DNA from: Streptomyces kurssanovii
GTDB lineage: Bacteria > Actinomycetota > Actinomycetes > Streptomycetales > Streptomycetaceae
Assembly: GCF_014649695.1 (NCBI RefSeq)
Contig: NZ_BMTN01000002.1
Span: 744,001-808,000 of the forward strand
Direction: 5' to 3'
DNA: 64,000 nt
In this document: positions 43,793 through 52,435 of the stretch, piece by piece
Numbering within the stretch: position 1 is the first letter of the stretch
How the letters are laid out: each line of letters starts with the position of its first letter
Notes under the pieces: model-generated
What the model saw: the letters and a program-made list of their open reading frames with translations, nothing else
Database searches by the model: none
Told to the model about the DNA's origin: nothing
Program-made: the position numbers and the translations under genes

Positions 43793-44389
43793 TCAGGCGC
43801 GGCTGAGCTCCGCCGCGCCGAAGGACACGTCGAACCGGTCGCACCAGATGGTCACGCTGCTGTAGCGGGCCGGGTCGATGCCCTCGGGCAGGGCGTAGTT
43901 CTGGTCGCCCTTGTTCCCCTTGAGCTTGCCGAGGCTCACGTAGGCCCCGTCGTCGAAGACGTGCCAGCCGGCCCGTCCTTCCTTGACCGGGGCGTCGGTC
44001 AACCAGACGTGCAGGTCCGGGCCGTTGCTCGTGTCCAGGTTCTCCAGCCGGACGGTGTGGGTACCGTCGGGCAGCCGGAGGAGCCGCACGGTGCCGGACG
44101 TCTCGTGCTCGTGGCTGATCAGCTCGCCGGCCGCCAGCTTCGCCGGCCCGGCCGGTGCCGACGGCGACGAGGACGCCGCCGGCCCGCTCGACGCGGGGGA
44201 CGGCGACTCTGCGGCCCCGCCCGACGGAGCGGCGCCGACCGACGTCCCCGGCAACGCCTCCTGCACCGTCTCGTCCTGCCAGATCTTCCACGGCTGGAAC
44301 CAGTACAGCCCCACGACGGCCGCCACCACGAACACGACCACCACCGCGACACCGGCCGGCCTGCTGAGTACCGAGCGCATGCGTCCCAT
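43793..44389 (-). CDS. membrane-anchored DM13-domain protein
   Basis: This 198-residue protein has one N-terminal transmembrane helix (about 12-30), a Pro/Ser/Ala linker and a DM13 domain from about 85 to the end (LAAGELISHEHETSGTVRLL, W-L-T-D-A and VTIWCDRFDVSFG). DM13 domains are thought to act in redox or cytochrome-like electron transfer outside the cell; the conserved Cys is present. The ATG at 44389 is used; one at 44380 is also possible. It is monocistronic. Confidence 0.88.
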   Translation of the reverse strand: MGRMRSVLSRPAGVAVVVVFVVAAVVGLYWFQPWKIWQDETVQEALPGTSVGAAPSGGAAESPSPASSGPAASSSPSAPAGPAKLAAGELISHEHETSGTVRLLRLPDGTHTVRLENLDTSNGPDLHVWLTDAPVKEGRAGWHVFDDGAYVSLGKLKGNKGDQNYALPEGIDPARYSSVTIWCDRFDVSFGAAELSRA

Positions 44390-44657
44390 CCCCGCCTCCT
44401 AGAACAGCTGTTACAGACTTCTCATTCAACGAGATCCCGCACGGCTACGGCGCCGGGAAGTTGTGACGGTTCCCTTACGCCGGCGCGCAGCGGCGTGTAC
44501 GGCAGGCCGCTCTGCTGACCGGCCGCCAGTCGTTCGGCCCGCTCGGCGCCCCGCGTCCTGCCACGGACGGAGCCGCGCCACGTCGCGAGGCGTGCCGGGG
44601 CGGGCGCTCCGGCGACTGGCATCATCGGCATCCAGCCGACCACTGGAGTTCGCCGCC

Positions 44658-45533
44658 ATGCCACTGCCGCGCATCGGAGTCGTCATCGTGACCATGGGCA
44701 CGCGACCGCGTGAACTGGACGCACTGATCGCATCGGTGGGCGCACAGGACGTTCCCGCGACGCGGATCGTGCTGGTGGGCAACGCGACGCCGCTCACCGA
44801 TGTGTCGGCCGAGGTGACCAAGATCCCGCTGGAGGAGAACCTGGGCTGCCCCGGCGGGCGTAACGTCGGGCTGCGGGCCCTGCTCGACGCGGGTGACGTG
44901 GACGTCATCGTCGAACTCGACGACGACGGGCTGCTCATCACCGACGACGTTTTCCGCAAGGTGGGGCAGCTCTACGCGGCGGATCCGGCGCTCGGGATCG
45001 TGTCCTTCCGGGTCGCCGACGAACTCGGCGAGACGCAGCGACGGCACGTGCCGCGGCTGCGGGCCGGTGACCCCATGCGACGCGGGCCGGTGACCGCGTT
45101 CCTCGGAGGCGGTCATGCCCTGTCGGCGCCGATGCTCGCCGAGATCGGCACCTGGCCGGGGCACTTCTTCTTCTGCCACGAGGAGACGGACCTCGCCTGG
45201 CGAGCCCTGGACGCGGGCTGGAAGATCCTCTACGAACCCGACCTCGTCCTGCAGCACCCCAGGACCTCCCCGGCCAGGCACGCGGTGTACCACCGCTTCA
45301 CCGCCCGCAACCGGGTCTGGCTCGCGAGGCGCCGGCTCCCCCTCCCCCTGGTGCCGGTCTACCTGGGCGTGTGGATCCTGCTCCACCTGGCGCGCACCCG
45401 TTCCGTCTCCGGGCTGAGCGCCTGGGGTGCCGGGCTGCTGGAGGGGGTGCGCACACCGTGCGGCGGTCGTCGGCCGATGAAGTGGCGCACGGTGTGGCAC
45501 ATGACCCGACTCGGCCGGCCTCCGGTCATCTAG
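44658..45533 (+). CDS. family 2 glycosyltransferase
   Basis: This 291-residue inverting glycosyltransferase has a GT-A fold: GVVIVTMGTRP (residues 7-17), the metal-binding DDD in IVELDDDGLL (about 93-95) and HEETDLAWR as catalytic base region. It transfers a sugar from a nucleotide sugar to an unknown acceptor, and the C-terminal 60 residues are basic and hydrophobic, suggesting membrane contact. The ATG at 44658 follows GGAG at 11 nt. No other glycan gene is adjacent. Confidence 0.91.
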   Translation: MPLPRIGVVIVTMGTRPRELDALIASVGAQDVPATRIVLVGNATPLTDVSAEVTKIPLEENLGCPGGRNVGLRALLDAGDVDVIVELDDDGLLITDDVFRKVGQLYAADPALGIVSFRVADELGETQRRHVPRLRAGDPMRRGPVTAFLGGGHALSAPMLAEIGTWPGHFFFCHEETDLAWRALDAGWKILYEPDLVLQHPRTSPARHAVYHRFTARNRVWLARRRLPLPLVPVYLGVWILLHLARTRSVSGLSAWGAGLLEGVRTPCGGRRPMKWRTVWHMTRLGRPPVI

Positions 45534-45643
45534 CCCGCCCCCGTCAGCCGCCCGCCTCCGGTCGTCCCGGCCGGCAACCAGCCACTCCGGTCCTCCGGCC
45601 CCCGACAGCCGGCGCCTCCGGAGAGGTCCCACGGAGGGGGCCG

Positions 45644-46225
45644 CTACGGCCGCCGCCATCCCGGGTCGCGGCCGATCAGGGCCAGCAGGCGGTCGAGGTC
45701 GGACGCCCCGGCGCCGCCTTCGGGCAGCGGGAACTCCTCGCCGAAGGCGCCCATCTTGCGGCCGGTGGGGGCGAGCTCCTCGCAGGACCGGAACACCTCG
45801 GCGACGACGACAGGGTCGGGCGTGTACTCCTGTCCGGTGGCGCGGGCGAGGTCCCAGGCGTGCACGGTGAGGTCGTCGAGGGCCATCCGGCCGACGGTGC
45901 CGGCCGGCAGCCCCATCGCGCCCGACGTGCCCTCCTCGGCGCCGGGCTCCGCCCATGCCTTCACCAGTGCGGCCGTCTCCTTCTCGAAGGCGGCACGCCA
46001 ATCGCCGTGTCCGACGTAGTCCGGTGTGACGGAGAAGTCCGCATCCTTCTTCGCGGCCAGGGCCTGGAAGTTGACCATGACCTGGAACAGGTGGTTCGCG
46101 AGGCCGCGCACGTCGTACTCGGCGCACGGGGTGGGGAGGCCGAGCTGTTCGTCGGTGATGCCGCACACCACCGGAACGGAGCGTTCTGCGGCCGCTGCGA
46201 GCAGTTCACTGAGGGGTTTCGTCAT
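45644..46225 (-). CDS. TIGR03086-family metal-binding (DinB-like) protein
   Basis: This 193-residue four-helix protein belongs to the actinobacterial TIGR03086 and mycothiol-dependent maleylpyruvate isomerase N-terminal group. The pattern L-x-T-P-C-A-E-Y-D-V-R-G-L-A-N-H-L-F (about 30-47) gives the first metal His, and D-D-L-T-V-H-A-W-D-L-A-R-A gives the third. It probably uses mycothiol as a cofactor, substrate unknown. It is divergent from the AraC gene. Confidence 0.9.
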   Translation of the reverse strand: MTKPLSELLAAAAERSVPVVCGITDEQLGLPTPCAEYDVRGLANHLFQVMVNFQALAAKKDADFSVTPDYVGHGDWRAAFEKETAALVKAWAEPGAEEGTSGAMGLPAGTVGRMALDDLTVHAWDLARATGQEYTPDPVVVAEVFRSCEELAPTGRKMGAFGEEFPLPEGGAGASDLDRLLALIGRDPGWRRP

Positions 46226-46299
46226 GGGCTCACGGTAGGCACCGTCACCATGGCCGCGTATTGAAGAAACGCGACACCCGGCGGTCCTAGGATCGGAGG

Positions 46300-47175
46300 A
46301 TGACCGGTCCGCGACGCGACACGAGAGGCATCGTGGAGGCCCGCGAACTGTTCGCGCGGGTCCGCTTCCGGCGGCGCGAGCCCGCCCCCGCCCTGCGCCC
46401 GTATCTCGAGCACTACTGGCTGATCGACTGGGACCTGGCCGAGCCGTACGCCTCCCATGTGGTTCCCCACCCGTCGGTCAACGTGGTCTTCGAGCGGTAC
46501 GACGACGAGCCTTCCCACGCCGAGGTCGCCGGCATCGGGCTGGAGCTGTTCACACACAAGCTGTCAGGGCGTGGCCGGGTCTGCGGGGTGCAGTTCCGGC
46601 CCGGCGGCTTCCGGCCGTTCGCGCCGGACCGGCCGGTGTCGGACTGGACAGGGCAACGGCTGCCGCTCGGTGACGTACTGCTGCCGGGCCGGGACGAGGA
46701 AACACTGCGCACCGCCGCGCACTCCGTCGTGGACCCGGATGACGAGGACGCCAGGGTGGCCGCGATGGACACCTTCCTGCTCGGGCTCGACCCGCGGCCG
46801 GACCCTCGGGCGGAACACGCCATGGAGCTCGTCGAGCGGGTCCGTACCGACCGTTCCATGCGGCGCGTGTCCCAACTCGCCGAGGCGGCGGGCCTGTCGG
46901 CCCGGTCCCTGCAGCGCCTCTTCGCCGGCTGGGTGGGCGTGGGGCCCAAGTGGGTCATCCTGCGCTACCGCATCCACGAGGCGCTGGAGCGCGCGGAGCA
47001 GGCCGACGAACAGACCGGCGGGCCCACCGGCGCGGCGGCGGGCCGACCGGCCGGCGGTGTCGACTGGGCCGCGCTCGCCGACGACCTGGGTTACAGCGAC
47101 CAGGCCCATCTCGTAAGGGACTTCACGGCGACGGTCGGCGTCCCCCCGTCGGCGTACACAAGGGCAGCGCGGTAG
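46300..47175 (+). CDS. AraC-family transcriptional regulator
   Basis: This 291-residue regulator has an N-terminal DUF6597-type domain (residues 20-150, with HYWLIDWDL and VHPH-like PHPSVNVVFE) and a C-terminal double helix-turn-helix (about 205-290; AEAAGLSARSLQRLF, then LGYSDQAHLVRDF). An Ala/Gly insertion lies between the two helices. It is divergent from the TIGR03086 gene by 74 nt, which may be its target. Confidence 0.92.
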   Translation: MTGPRRDTRGIVEARELFARVRFRRREPAPALRPYLEHYWLIDWDLAEPYASHVVPHPSVNVVFERYDDEPSHAEVAGIGLELFTHKLSGRGRVCGVQFRPGGFRPFAPDRPVSDWTGQRLPLGDVLLPGRDEETLRTAAHSVVDPDDEDARVAAMDTFLLGLDPRPDPRAEHAMELVERVRTDRSMRRVSQLAEAAGLSARSLQRLFAGWVGVGPKWVILRYRIHEALERAEQADEQTGGPTGAAAGRPAGGVDWAALADDLGYSDQAHLVRDFTATVGVPPSAYTRAAR

Positions 47176-47220
47176 CCGCACGACCGGGCCGCTGTCGTAC
47201 CCGGGCCCTACAGTGCGGAC

Positions 47221-47763
47221 ATGGACGGCACCGCGATCCCGGTACGAATCGAGCCCTGGTCCGAGGACGACCTCGGTCTGCTCCGCGCGGCGAACGCCCC
47301 CGAGCTGATGGACCATCTCGGCGGCCCGGAGACGGAGGAGCAGCTCCTCAACCGCCATCGGCGGTACGTCGACCTGAGCGCCGACCGCACCGGGCGCGGC
47401 CGGATGTTCCGCATAGTCCTGGAGACCGGCGGGCGGGACGGCGGGGAGGCCGCGGGCACGGTCGGGTTCTGGGAGCAGACCTGGGAGGACGAGCAGGTCT
47501 ACGAGACGGGCTGGAGCGTGCTCCCCGCGTTCCAGGGCCTCGGGATCGCGACGGCGGGCACGCTGGCGGTCGTCGAGGCGGCGCGGGCGGAGGGCAAGCA
47601 CCGGTTCCTGCATGCCTTCCCGTCCGTCTCCAACGGTCCGTCGAACGCGGTGTGCAGGAAAGCGGGCTTCTCTCTCGTCGGCGAGTGCGACTTCGAGTAC
47701 CCGCCCGGCAATCTGCTGCGCAGCAACGACTGGTGCCTCGACCTGGGGCCGACGGGCGGGTGA
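47221..47763 (+). CDS. GNAT N-acetyltransferase
   Basis: This 180-residue acetyltransferase has the core W-S-V-L-P-A-F-Q-G-L-G-I-A-T-A-G-T-L-A (about 97-115) with the acetyl-CoA loop Q-G-L-G-I-A, and N-G-P-S-N-A-V-C-R-K-A-G-F in the following helix. It starts 45 nt after the AraC stop and may be cotranscribed. Substrate unknown. Confidence 0.9.
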   Translation: MDGTAIPVRIEPWSEDDLGLLRAANAPELMDHLGGPETEEQLLNRHRRYVDLSADRTGRGRMFRIVLETGGRDGGEAAGTVGFWEQTWEDEQVYETGWSVLPAFQGLGIATAGTLAVVEAARAEGKHRFLHAFPSVSNGPSNAVCRKAGFSLVGECDFEYPPGNLLRSNDWCLDLGPTGG

Positions 47764-47839
47764 GCCGGCGAGACCGGTGCGGCCCGGCCCGTGAGGCACG
47801 GCCGGGGAAAGCGCTGGCCGCTCCACCGCGGCCTTTGAC

Positions 47840-48577
47840 ATGCTGGGCGCTGTGAACGGACCGGAGATCACCATCGACGTCGCCCCCGAGCTGCGTCTTT
47901 TCGTCCCGTCGGACTACCGCCGCGGCCGTACGGCCCTGACCACCGACGGCTCCTCGACGCTCGGCCATGTCGTGGAATCCCTGGGCGTGCCGCTCACGGA
48001 GGCGGGCCGGCTGATGGTCGACGGCCGGCAGGTCCCCACCTCCCACATCCCGGGCGCGGGAGAGCACGTCGAGGTGCACGGCGTGGACCGCCCGCAGCAG
48101 GTGCCCGGCGCCCCGCTGCGCTTCCTCCTCGACGTCCATCTCGGCACACTGGCCCGGCGGCTCCGTCTGCTCGGCGTCGACGCGGCGTACGAGAACGAGG
48201 ACATCGGCGACCCGGCCCTCGCCACGCTGTCCGCCAAGGAGCGGCGGGTGCTGCTCTCGCGCGACCGGGGGCTGCTGCGCCGCCGTGAGATCTGGGCCGG
48301 GGCGTATGTGTACAGCGACAAGCCCGACGATCAACTGCGGGACGTGCTCCAGCGTTTCGCCCCCACGCTCGCGCCGTGGACGCGCTGCACGGCCTGCAAC
48401 GGCCCGCTGAAGGAGGCCGACAAGGACTCCGTCCAGGAACAGCTTCAGCACGGCACGCAGCGCACGTACGACGTCTTCGCCCAGTGCACGGCGTGCGGCC
48501 GGGTGTACTGGCGCGGCGCCCACCACGCCCGCCTCGAGGCGATCGTCACGGACGCGCTGCGCACTTCGGGCGCGTAG
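47840..48577 (+). CDS. Mut7-C RNase-domain protein with ThiS-like N-terminus
   Basis: This 245-residue protein joins an N-terminal ubiquitin/ThiS-like domain (residues 5-85) to a PIN-like Mut7-C domain (from about 95: FLLDVHLGTLARRLRLLG) and a C-terminal zinc ribbon with C179, C182 (RCTACN) and a second C-x-x-C pair (QCTACG). This layout is known as Mut7-C ubiquitin/RNAse; it is thought to be an RNase or RNA-binding factor. The ATG at 47840 is used, and a GTG at 47852 is also possible. Confidence 0.9.
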   Translation: MLGAVNGPEITIDVAPELRLFVPSDYRRGRTALTTDGSSTLGHVVESLGVPLTEAGRLMVDGRQVPTSHIPGAGEHVEVHGVDRPQQVPGAPLRFLLDVHLGTLARRLRLLGVDAAYENEDIGDPALATLSAKERRVLLSRDRGLLRRREIWAGAYVYSDKPDDQLRDVLQRFAPTLAPWTRCTACNGPLKEADKDSVQEQLQHGTQRTYDVFAQCTACGRVYWRGAHHARLEAIVTDALRTSGA

Positions 48578-48610
48578 GCCCGGCCGGCTTCGAAGGAGGA
48601 CCGGCCGGCT

Positions 48611-49318
48611 TCAGGGCCGCCCCTGCGTCGCCCGCGCGGTCTGCGCCGTCGGCGGTGTTCCCGGCCCCGCGTCCGGCACGGCCTCCTCGCCCGCTTCCTG
48701 TCCCGCCCCCTGTCCCGCTTCCGACCGCGATTGCGGCCTCGCTTCCGTGCACGGCTCCGTGAGATAGCGCTGCACGGTCGGGGCGAGCCAGCTGACGACC
48801 TCGTCGCGGGGCATCTCCACGGCGGGCGGGAACCTCAGCACGTACCGGGCCATCGCCATGCCGAGTATCTGGGAGGAGATGAGCGCCGCGCGGCGGGGGG
48901 CCTCCGCGGGATCGGGGCACAGGGCCAGGGCGACGGGGCCCAGCTGGTCGCGGAAGATCGCGCGGGCGCGCTCCGCGGCCGCCTCGTTCGTGACGGCCGC
49001 GCGCAGCAGCGCCGTCAGGACCTCGTCCTGCTCCCAGCGGTCGAGGAAGTGCGTGACGAGCACCGCTCCCGCATGCCGGGCGGGGAGCGCGCCCAGCTCC
49101 GGCAGCCGCAGGTCGAACTCGGAGGCGGCCGCGAAGAGTCCCTCCTTGTTGCCGTAGTAGCGCATCACCATCGAGGGGTCGATCCCCGCGTCACGGGCGA
49201 TCGCGCGGATCGTCGCCCGCTCGTACCCGTCGGCGGCGAAACGTTCGCGGGCGGCTTCGAGGATCGCGGCCTTGGTCGCGTCCGACCGGCGAGGTGCGCC
49301 GGGTGCTTCCGTCATCAT
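48611..49318 (-). CDS. TetR-family repressor of the adjacent flavin monooxygenase
   Basis: This 235-residue regulator has the N-terminal helix-turn-helix (ATIRAIARDAGIDPSMVMRY, then YGNKEGLF, about residues 39-67). The C-terminal domain ends in a low-complexity Gln/Glu/Ala-rich tail of some 45 residues that is probably disordered. The ATG at 49318 lies at the edge of a five-site operator array (49319-49418) shared with the divergent monooxygenase gene, which strongly suggests repression of both, relieved by a ligand of the enzyme. Confidence 0.93.
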   Translation of the reverse strand: MMTEAPGAPRRSDATKAAILEAARERFAADGYERATIRAIARDAGIDPSMVMRYYGNKEGLFAAASEFDLRLPELGALPARHAGAVLVTHFLDRWEQDEVLTALLRAAVTNEAAAERARAIFRDQLGPVALALCPDPAEAPRRAALISSQILGMAMARYVLRFPPAVEMPRDEVVSWLAPTVQRYLTEPCTEARPQSRSEAGQGAGQEAGEEAVPDAGPGTPPTAQTARATQGRP

Positions 49319-49418
49319 GCCAACGACTGTAGGCCAACGGGTGTTGACAAGCCAGAGCCGGGGTTTCTAAAGTTGCCAACAAGCGTTGACCAACACATGT
49401 TGGCCTACGAGCGTTGAC
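49319..49418. promoter_or_regulatory. phased array of five TetR-like operators
   Basis: Five 16-bp sites of the form GCCAAC-N4-GTTGAC occur at 49319, 49333, 49375, 49389 and 49403. Neighbouring sites start 14 bp apart, and the gap between the second and third is 42 bp, exactly three units. The fourth site is a perfect palindrome in its core (CCAAC-ACAT-GTTGG). They lie between the divergent tetR and monooxygenase genes and overlap the promoter hexamers of the monooxygenase. Confidence 0.85.
49344..49373 (+). promoter_or_regulatory. promoter of the flavin monooxygenase
   Basis: TTGACA (49344-49349), an 18-bp spacer and TAAAGT (49368-49373) form a near-consensus housekeeping promoter on the plus strand. 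The -35 lies in operator B and the expected start (about 49380) in operator C, so repressor binding would block it. Confidence 0.75.
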
Positions 49419-49459
49419 CATCGGCGCAGCCCTTCGGGCGCCCGGACCAGGAGGCAGCC

Positions 49460-50965
49460 ATGACCGGCAGGCCCAGCACCGGAAGCACGAGCGTTCACCG
49501 CACCACGCCGCAGACCACTCCGGCCGCCGAGCCCGCGCCCGCCCAGCCCGGCGCGGGGTTCGACACCGATGTACTGGTCGTAGGGGCGGGCCCCACCGGA
49601 ATGCTGCTCGCCGGTGACCTTGCCGCCGCGGGCGTCGGCGTCACACTCCTCGAGCGCCGCCCCCACGAGAGAAGCAACATCACCCGCGCCTTCGGCGTGC
49701 ACGCACGCACCCTGGAGCTGCTCGACGCCCGCGGCCTCGCCGACGAGCTGGTCCGCCACGGCACCCCCATCACCGGCCTCAGGCTGTTCCGGCGCCTGTC
49801 CCTCGACCTGTCCCGGCTCCCCTCCCGCTTCCCGTTCCTCCTCATCACCCCGCAGTACGAGGTGGAGAAGCTTCTGGAGCGCCGCGCCCTGGCCGCCGGC
49901 GTCGACTTCCGGTACGGGACGGAGCTCACGGGCCTGGAGCTCTCCGGCTCCTCCGTCATCGCGCGGGTCACGGACCCGACCGGCACGCGGACCACTCTGC
50001 GCGCGCGCTACGTGGTCGGCACCGACGGCGTGCGCAGCGCCGTGCGCGAGGCCATCGGCCTGCCCTTCCCCGGTGTTTCGGTGATCAGGTCCATCGTGCT
50101 CGCCGATGTGAAGCTCACCGAGGAGCCCCCCGGACTCCTCAGGGTCAACGGCGTGGGTGACGCCTTCGCCTTCATCGCCCCCTTCGGCGACGGCTGGTAC
50201 CGCGTCATGGGCTGGAACCGCGGCCGTCAGGTGGCCGACGACGAGCCCGTCGGCCTCGACGAGGTCCGCGACATCGCCCGCCGCGCCCTCGGGACCGACT
50301 TCGGGATGCACGATGCCCGCTGGATCTCCCGTTTCCACAGCGATGAGCGTCAGGCGCCGTCCTACCGCAAGGGCCGCGTGTTCCTCGCCGGCGACGCCGC
50401 GCACGTCCACTCCCCCGCCGGCGGCCAGGGTATGAACACCGGCCTCCAGGACGCGGCGAACCTCTCGTGGAAGCTCGCCTCCGTCGTCCTGGGCCGTGCC
50501 CCCGACCCCGAAACCCTGCTCGACAGCTACGAGTCGGAGCGCCATCCGGTCGGCGCGGCGGTGCTGCGCAGCAGCGGCGCCATCGTGCGCCTCGCCATGG
50601 CCCGCACCCCGTTCCAGCGCGCGGCACGCTCACTGGCCGCCGCGTTCCTGAGCGCCGTCCGCCCCGCCTCCGCCAAAGCGATGGGCATGATCTCCGGCAT
50701 CGGCATCTCCTACGGCGCACCACGCGGTGCCCACCGCCTCATCGGACGGCGCGCACCCGACCTGCGACTCGCGGAGGGCCGGCTCTACGAACTGCTCCGC
50801 GAGGGCGAGTTCGTCCTCGTGAGCGCTCCCGGCAGCGAGCCCGACGTCCCGCCCGCCCCCGGCCGTGTCATACGGGCCCACTGGACGACGGACCGGCGCA
50901 CCGCGCTCCTCGTCCGCCCCGACGGCTACATCGCCTGGGCGTCGGGAGCCGGCACACCGCGATAA
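49460..50965 (+). CDS. class A FAD-dependent aromatic monooxygenase
   Basis: This 501-residue flavoprotein hydroxylase has the Rossmann motif VLVVGAGPTGMLLAGDLA (about 38-55), the DG motif VGTDGVRSAVR (about 190) and the second FAD motif VFLAGDAAHVHSP (about 310), then G-Q-G-M-N-T-G. Relatives include rifampicin and phenol-type monooxygenases, often drug-inactivating or polyketide-tailoring. A Thr/Pro-rich N-terminal extension precedes the domain. The ATG at 49460 follows AGGAGG. Control is by the divergent TetR. Confidence 0.93.
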   Translation: MTGRPSTGSTSVHRTTPQTTPAAEPAPAQPGAGFDTDVLVVGAGPTGMLLAGDLAAAGVGVTLLERRPHERSNITRAFGVHARTLELLDARGLADELVRHGTPITGLRLFRRLSLDLSRLPSRFPFLLITPQYEVEKLLERRALAAGVDFRYGTELTGLELSGSSVIARVTDPTGTRTTLRARYVVGTDGVRSAVREAIGLPFPGVSVIRSIVLADVKLTEEPPGLLRVNGVGDAFAFIAPFGDGWYRVMGWNRGRQVADDEPVGLDEVRDIARRALGTDFGMHDARWISRFHSDERQAPSYRKGRVFLAGDAAHVHSPAGGQGMNTGLQDAANLSWKLASVVLGRAPDPETLLDSYESERHPVGAAVLRSSGAIVRLAMARTPFQRAARSLAAAFLSAVRPASAKAMGMISGIGISYGAPRGAHRLIGRRAPDLRLAEGRLYELLREGEFVLVSAPGSEPDVPPAPGRVIRAHWTTDRRTALLVRPDGYIAWASGAGTPR

Positions 50966-50988
50966 CCCGGCAGGCCGGGGGCCGGCCT

Positions 50989-51549
50989 TCAGAAGACGTA
51001 CGGGTCCCCGGTGGCCGGGACCAGCACCCGATGCTCGTCGTTCACCGGGTTCCGGTCGCTCGCCCCGCCGTTCCACGCGGTGGCGATGTCCAGCACGACC
51101 TCGTGCGGACTGCCGGCCGCGCCCAGTTCCAGGCCGAGAGTCCGGCCCAGCCCGTCCGTGGGGAGGGCGCCTGTCGCGCACAGCAGCTCCCGCTCGGCGG
51201 CCCGCAGGCATCCGCGCGGCAGGTTCGGCGTACCGGCAGGCGGCACGGACAGGGTGAGCCGCACGGTCACCCCGGCGAGGGCGGAGGGACCGTGGTTCAG
51301 CGTCGTCACAGAGATCGCGATCCGCCCGTCGGTCAGCGAGACCCGGCCGTGGTGCGCCACATCGGCCTCCGGCGCGACGCCCAGGACGTACCCGCCGTCC
51401 ACGCCCTCGCCCTCGCCCACAGCGTCGACGCCCTCGGCGTTCCCACCACCCACACCGCCGCCGTCGACGCCGGCGCTCGCCGCCCCCGCACCGATCAGCA
51501 GCAGTACTGCCGCGGCCCCCGCCGAAAGGGCCCTTCGCATCGCATACAT
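50989..51549 (-). CDS. secreted protein of unknown function
   Basis: This 186-residue protein has a signal peptide (about residues 1-26, cleavage after A-S-A), then a Gly/Val/Asp-rich repeat stretch (G-V-D-G-G-G-V-G-G-G) and a globular part with RVSLTDGRIAISVTTLNHGPS, which resembles DUF11 or CARDB-like adhesive domains. No catalytic motif is visible. The ATG at 51549 is used (a second ATG is at 51540). Convergent with the monooxygenase gene with a 23-nt gap. Confidence 0.78.
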   Translation of the reverse strand: MYAMRRALSAGAAAVLLLIGAGAASAGVDGGGVGGGNAEGVDAVGEGEGVDGGYVLGVAPEADVAHHGRVSLTDGRIAISVTTLNHGPSALAGVTVRLTLSVPPAGTPNLPRGCLRAAERELLCATGALPTDGLGRTLGLELGAAGSPHEVVLDIATAWNGGASDRNPVNDEHRVLVPATGDPYVF

Positions 51550-51670
51550 GAGCCAGAAGATACCTATTGCCCGAAAATATGGGCGATTGCCCGGGAACTC
51601 CGGCGCGTCCTGCCGATTTATTCTGGCGGCGTCGCGATCACCATCGATCACACGCGCGAGGAGCTACGAC

Positions 51671-52435
51671 ATGAGCACCGCTGGGACACCCGTCGCCGTC
51701 GTCACCGGAGCCAGTAGTGGCATCGGTGCGGCCACCGGGCGCCAACTGGCCGCCGCCGGCTATCACGTGGTCCTCACCGCCCGCCGCAAGGACCGGATCG
51801 AGGCGCTCGCCGCCGAGCTCACCGCCGTCGGCCACCAGGCCACCGCCTACGCCCTCGACGTCACGGACCGCCCCGCCGTCGACTCCTTCGCCGCCGGCCT
51901 CGGGCGTTGCGACGTCCTCGTGAACAACGCGGGCGGCGCTCTGGGCGCGGACCCGGTCGCCACCGGCGACCCGGCCGACTGGCGGCGCATGTTCGAGGTC
52001 AACGTCATCGGCACGCTCAACCTCACCCAGGCGCTGCTCCCGACGCTCACCGCGAGCGGCGACGGCACTGTCGTGATCCTCTCGTCCACCGCGGGCCTCA
52101 GCACCTACGAGGGCGGCGGCGGTTATGTCGCCGCCAAGCACGGCGAGCACGTCCTCGCCGAGACCCTCCGCCTGGAGATCGTCGGCACCCCGGTCCGGGT
52201 GATCGAGGTCGCCCCGGGCATGGTCAGGACGGAGGAGTTCGCGACCACCCGCTTCCGCGGCGACACCGACAAGGCCGCCAAGGTCTACGCGGGTGTGGCG
52301 GAGCCGCTCACCGCCGACGACGTTGCGGACACCATCACCTGGGCCGTCACCCGCCCGCCGCACGTCAACATCGATCTCCTGGTCGTCAGGCCCCGCGCCC
52401 AGGCGTCCAACTCGAAGGTGCACAGGGAGCTGTGA
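51671..52435 (+). CDS. short-chain dehydrogenase/reductase
   Basis: This 254-residue classical SDR has T-G-A-S-S-G-I-G (about 12-19) for NAD(P), N-N-A-G (about 87-90), and catalytic S-Y-K with Y-V-A-A-K (about 152-156). An Arg-rich A-R-R-K after beta-2 suggests NADP preference. It oxidises or reduces an alcohol/ketone, substrate unknown. The ATG at 51671 follows GAGGAG. The GNAT gene starts within its stop (TGATG), so the two are coupled. Confidence 0.94.
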   Translation: MSTAGTPVAVVTGASSGIGAATGRQLAAAGYHVVLTARRKDRIEALAAELTAVGHQATAYALDVTDRPAVDSFAAGLGRCDVLVNNAGGALGADPVATGDPADWRRMFEVNVIGTLNLTQALLPTLTASGDGTVVILSSTAGLSTYEGGGGYVAAKHGEHVLAETLRLEIVGTPVRVIEVAPGMVRTEEFATTRFRGDTDKAAKVYAGVAEPLTADDVADTITWAVTRPPHVNIDLLVVRPRAQASNSKVHREL

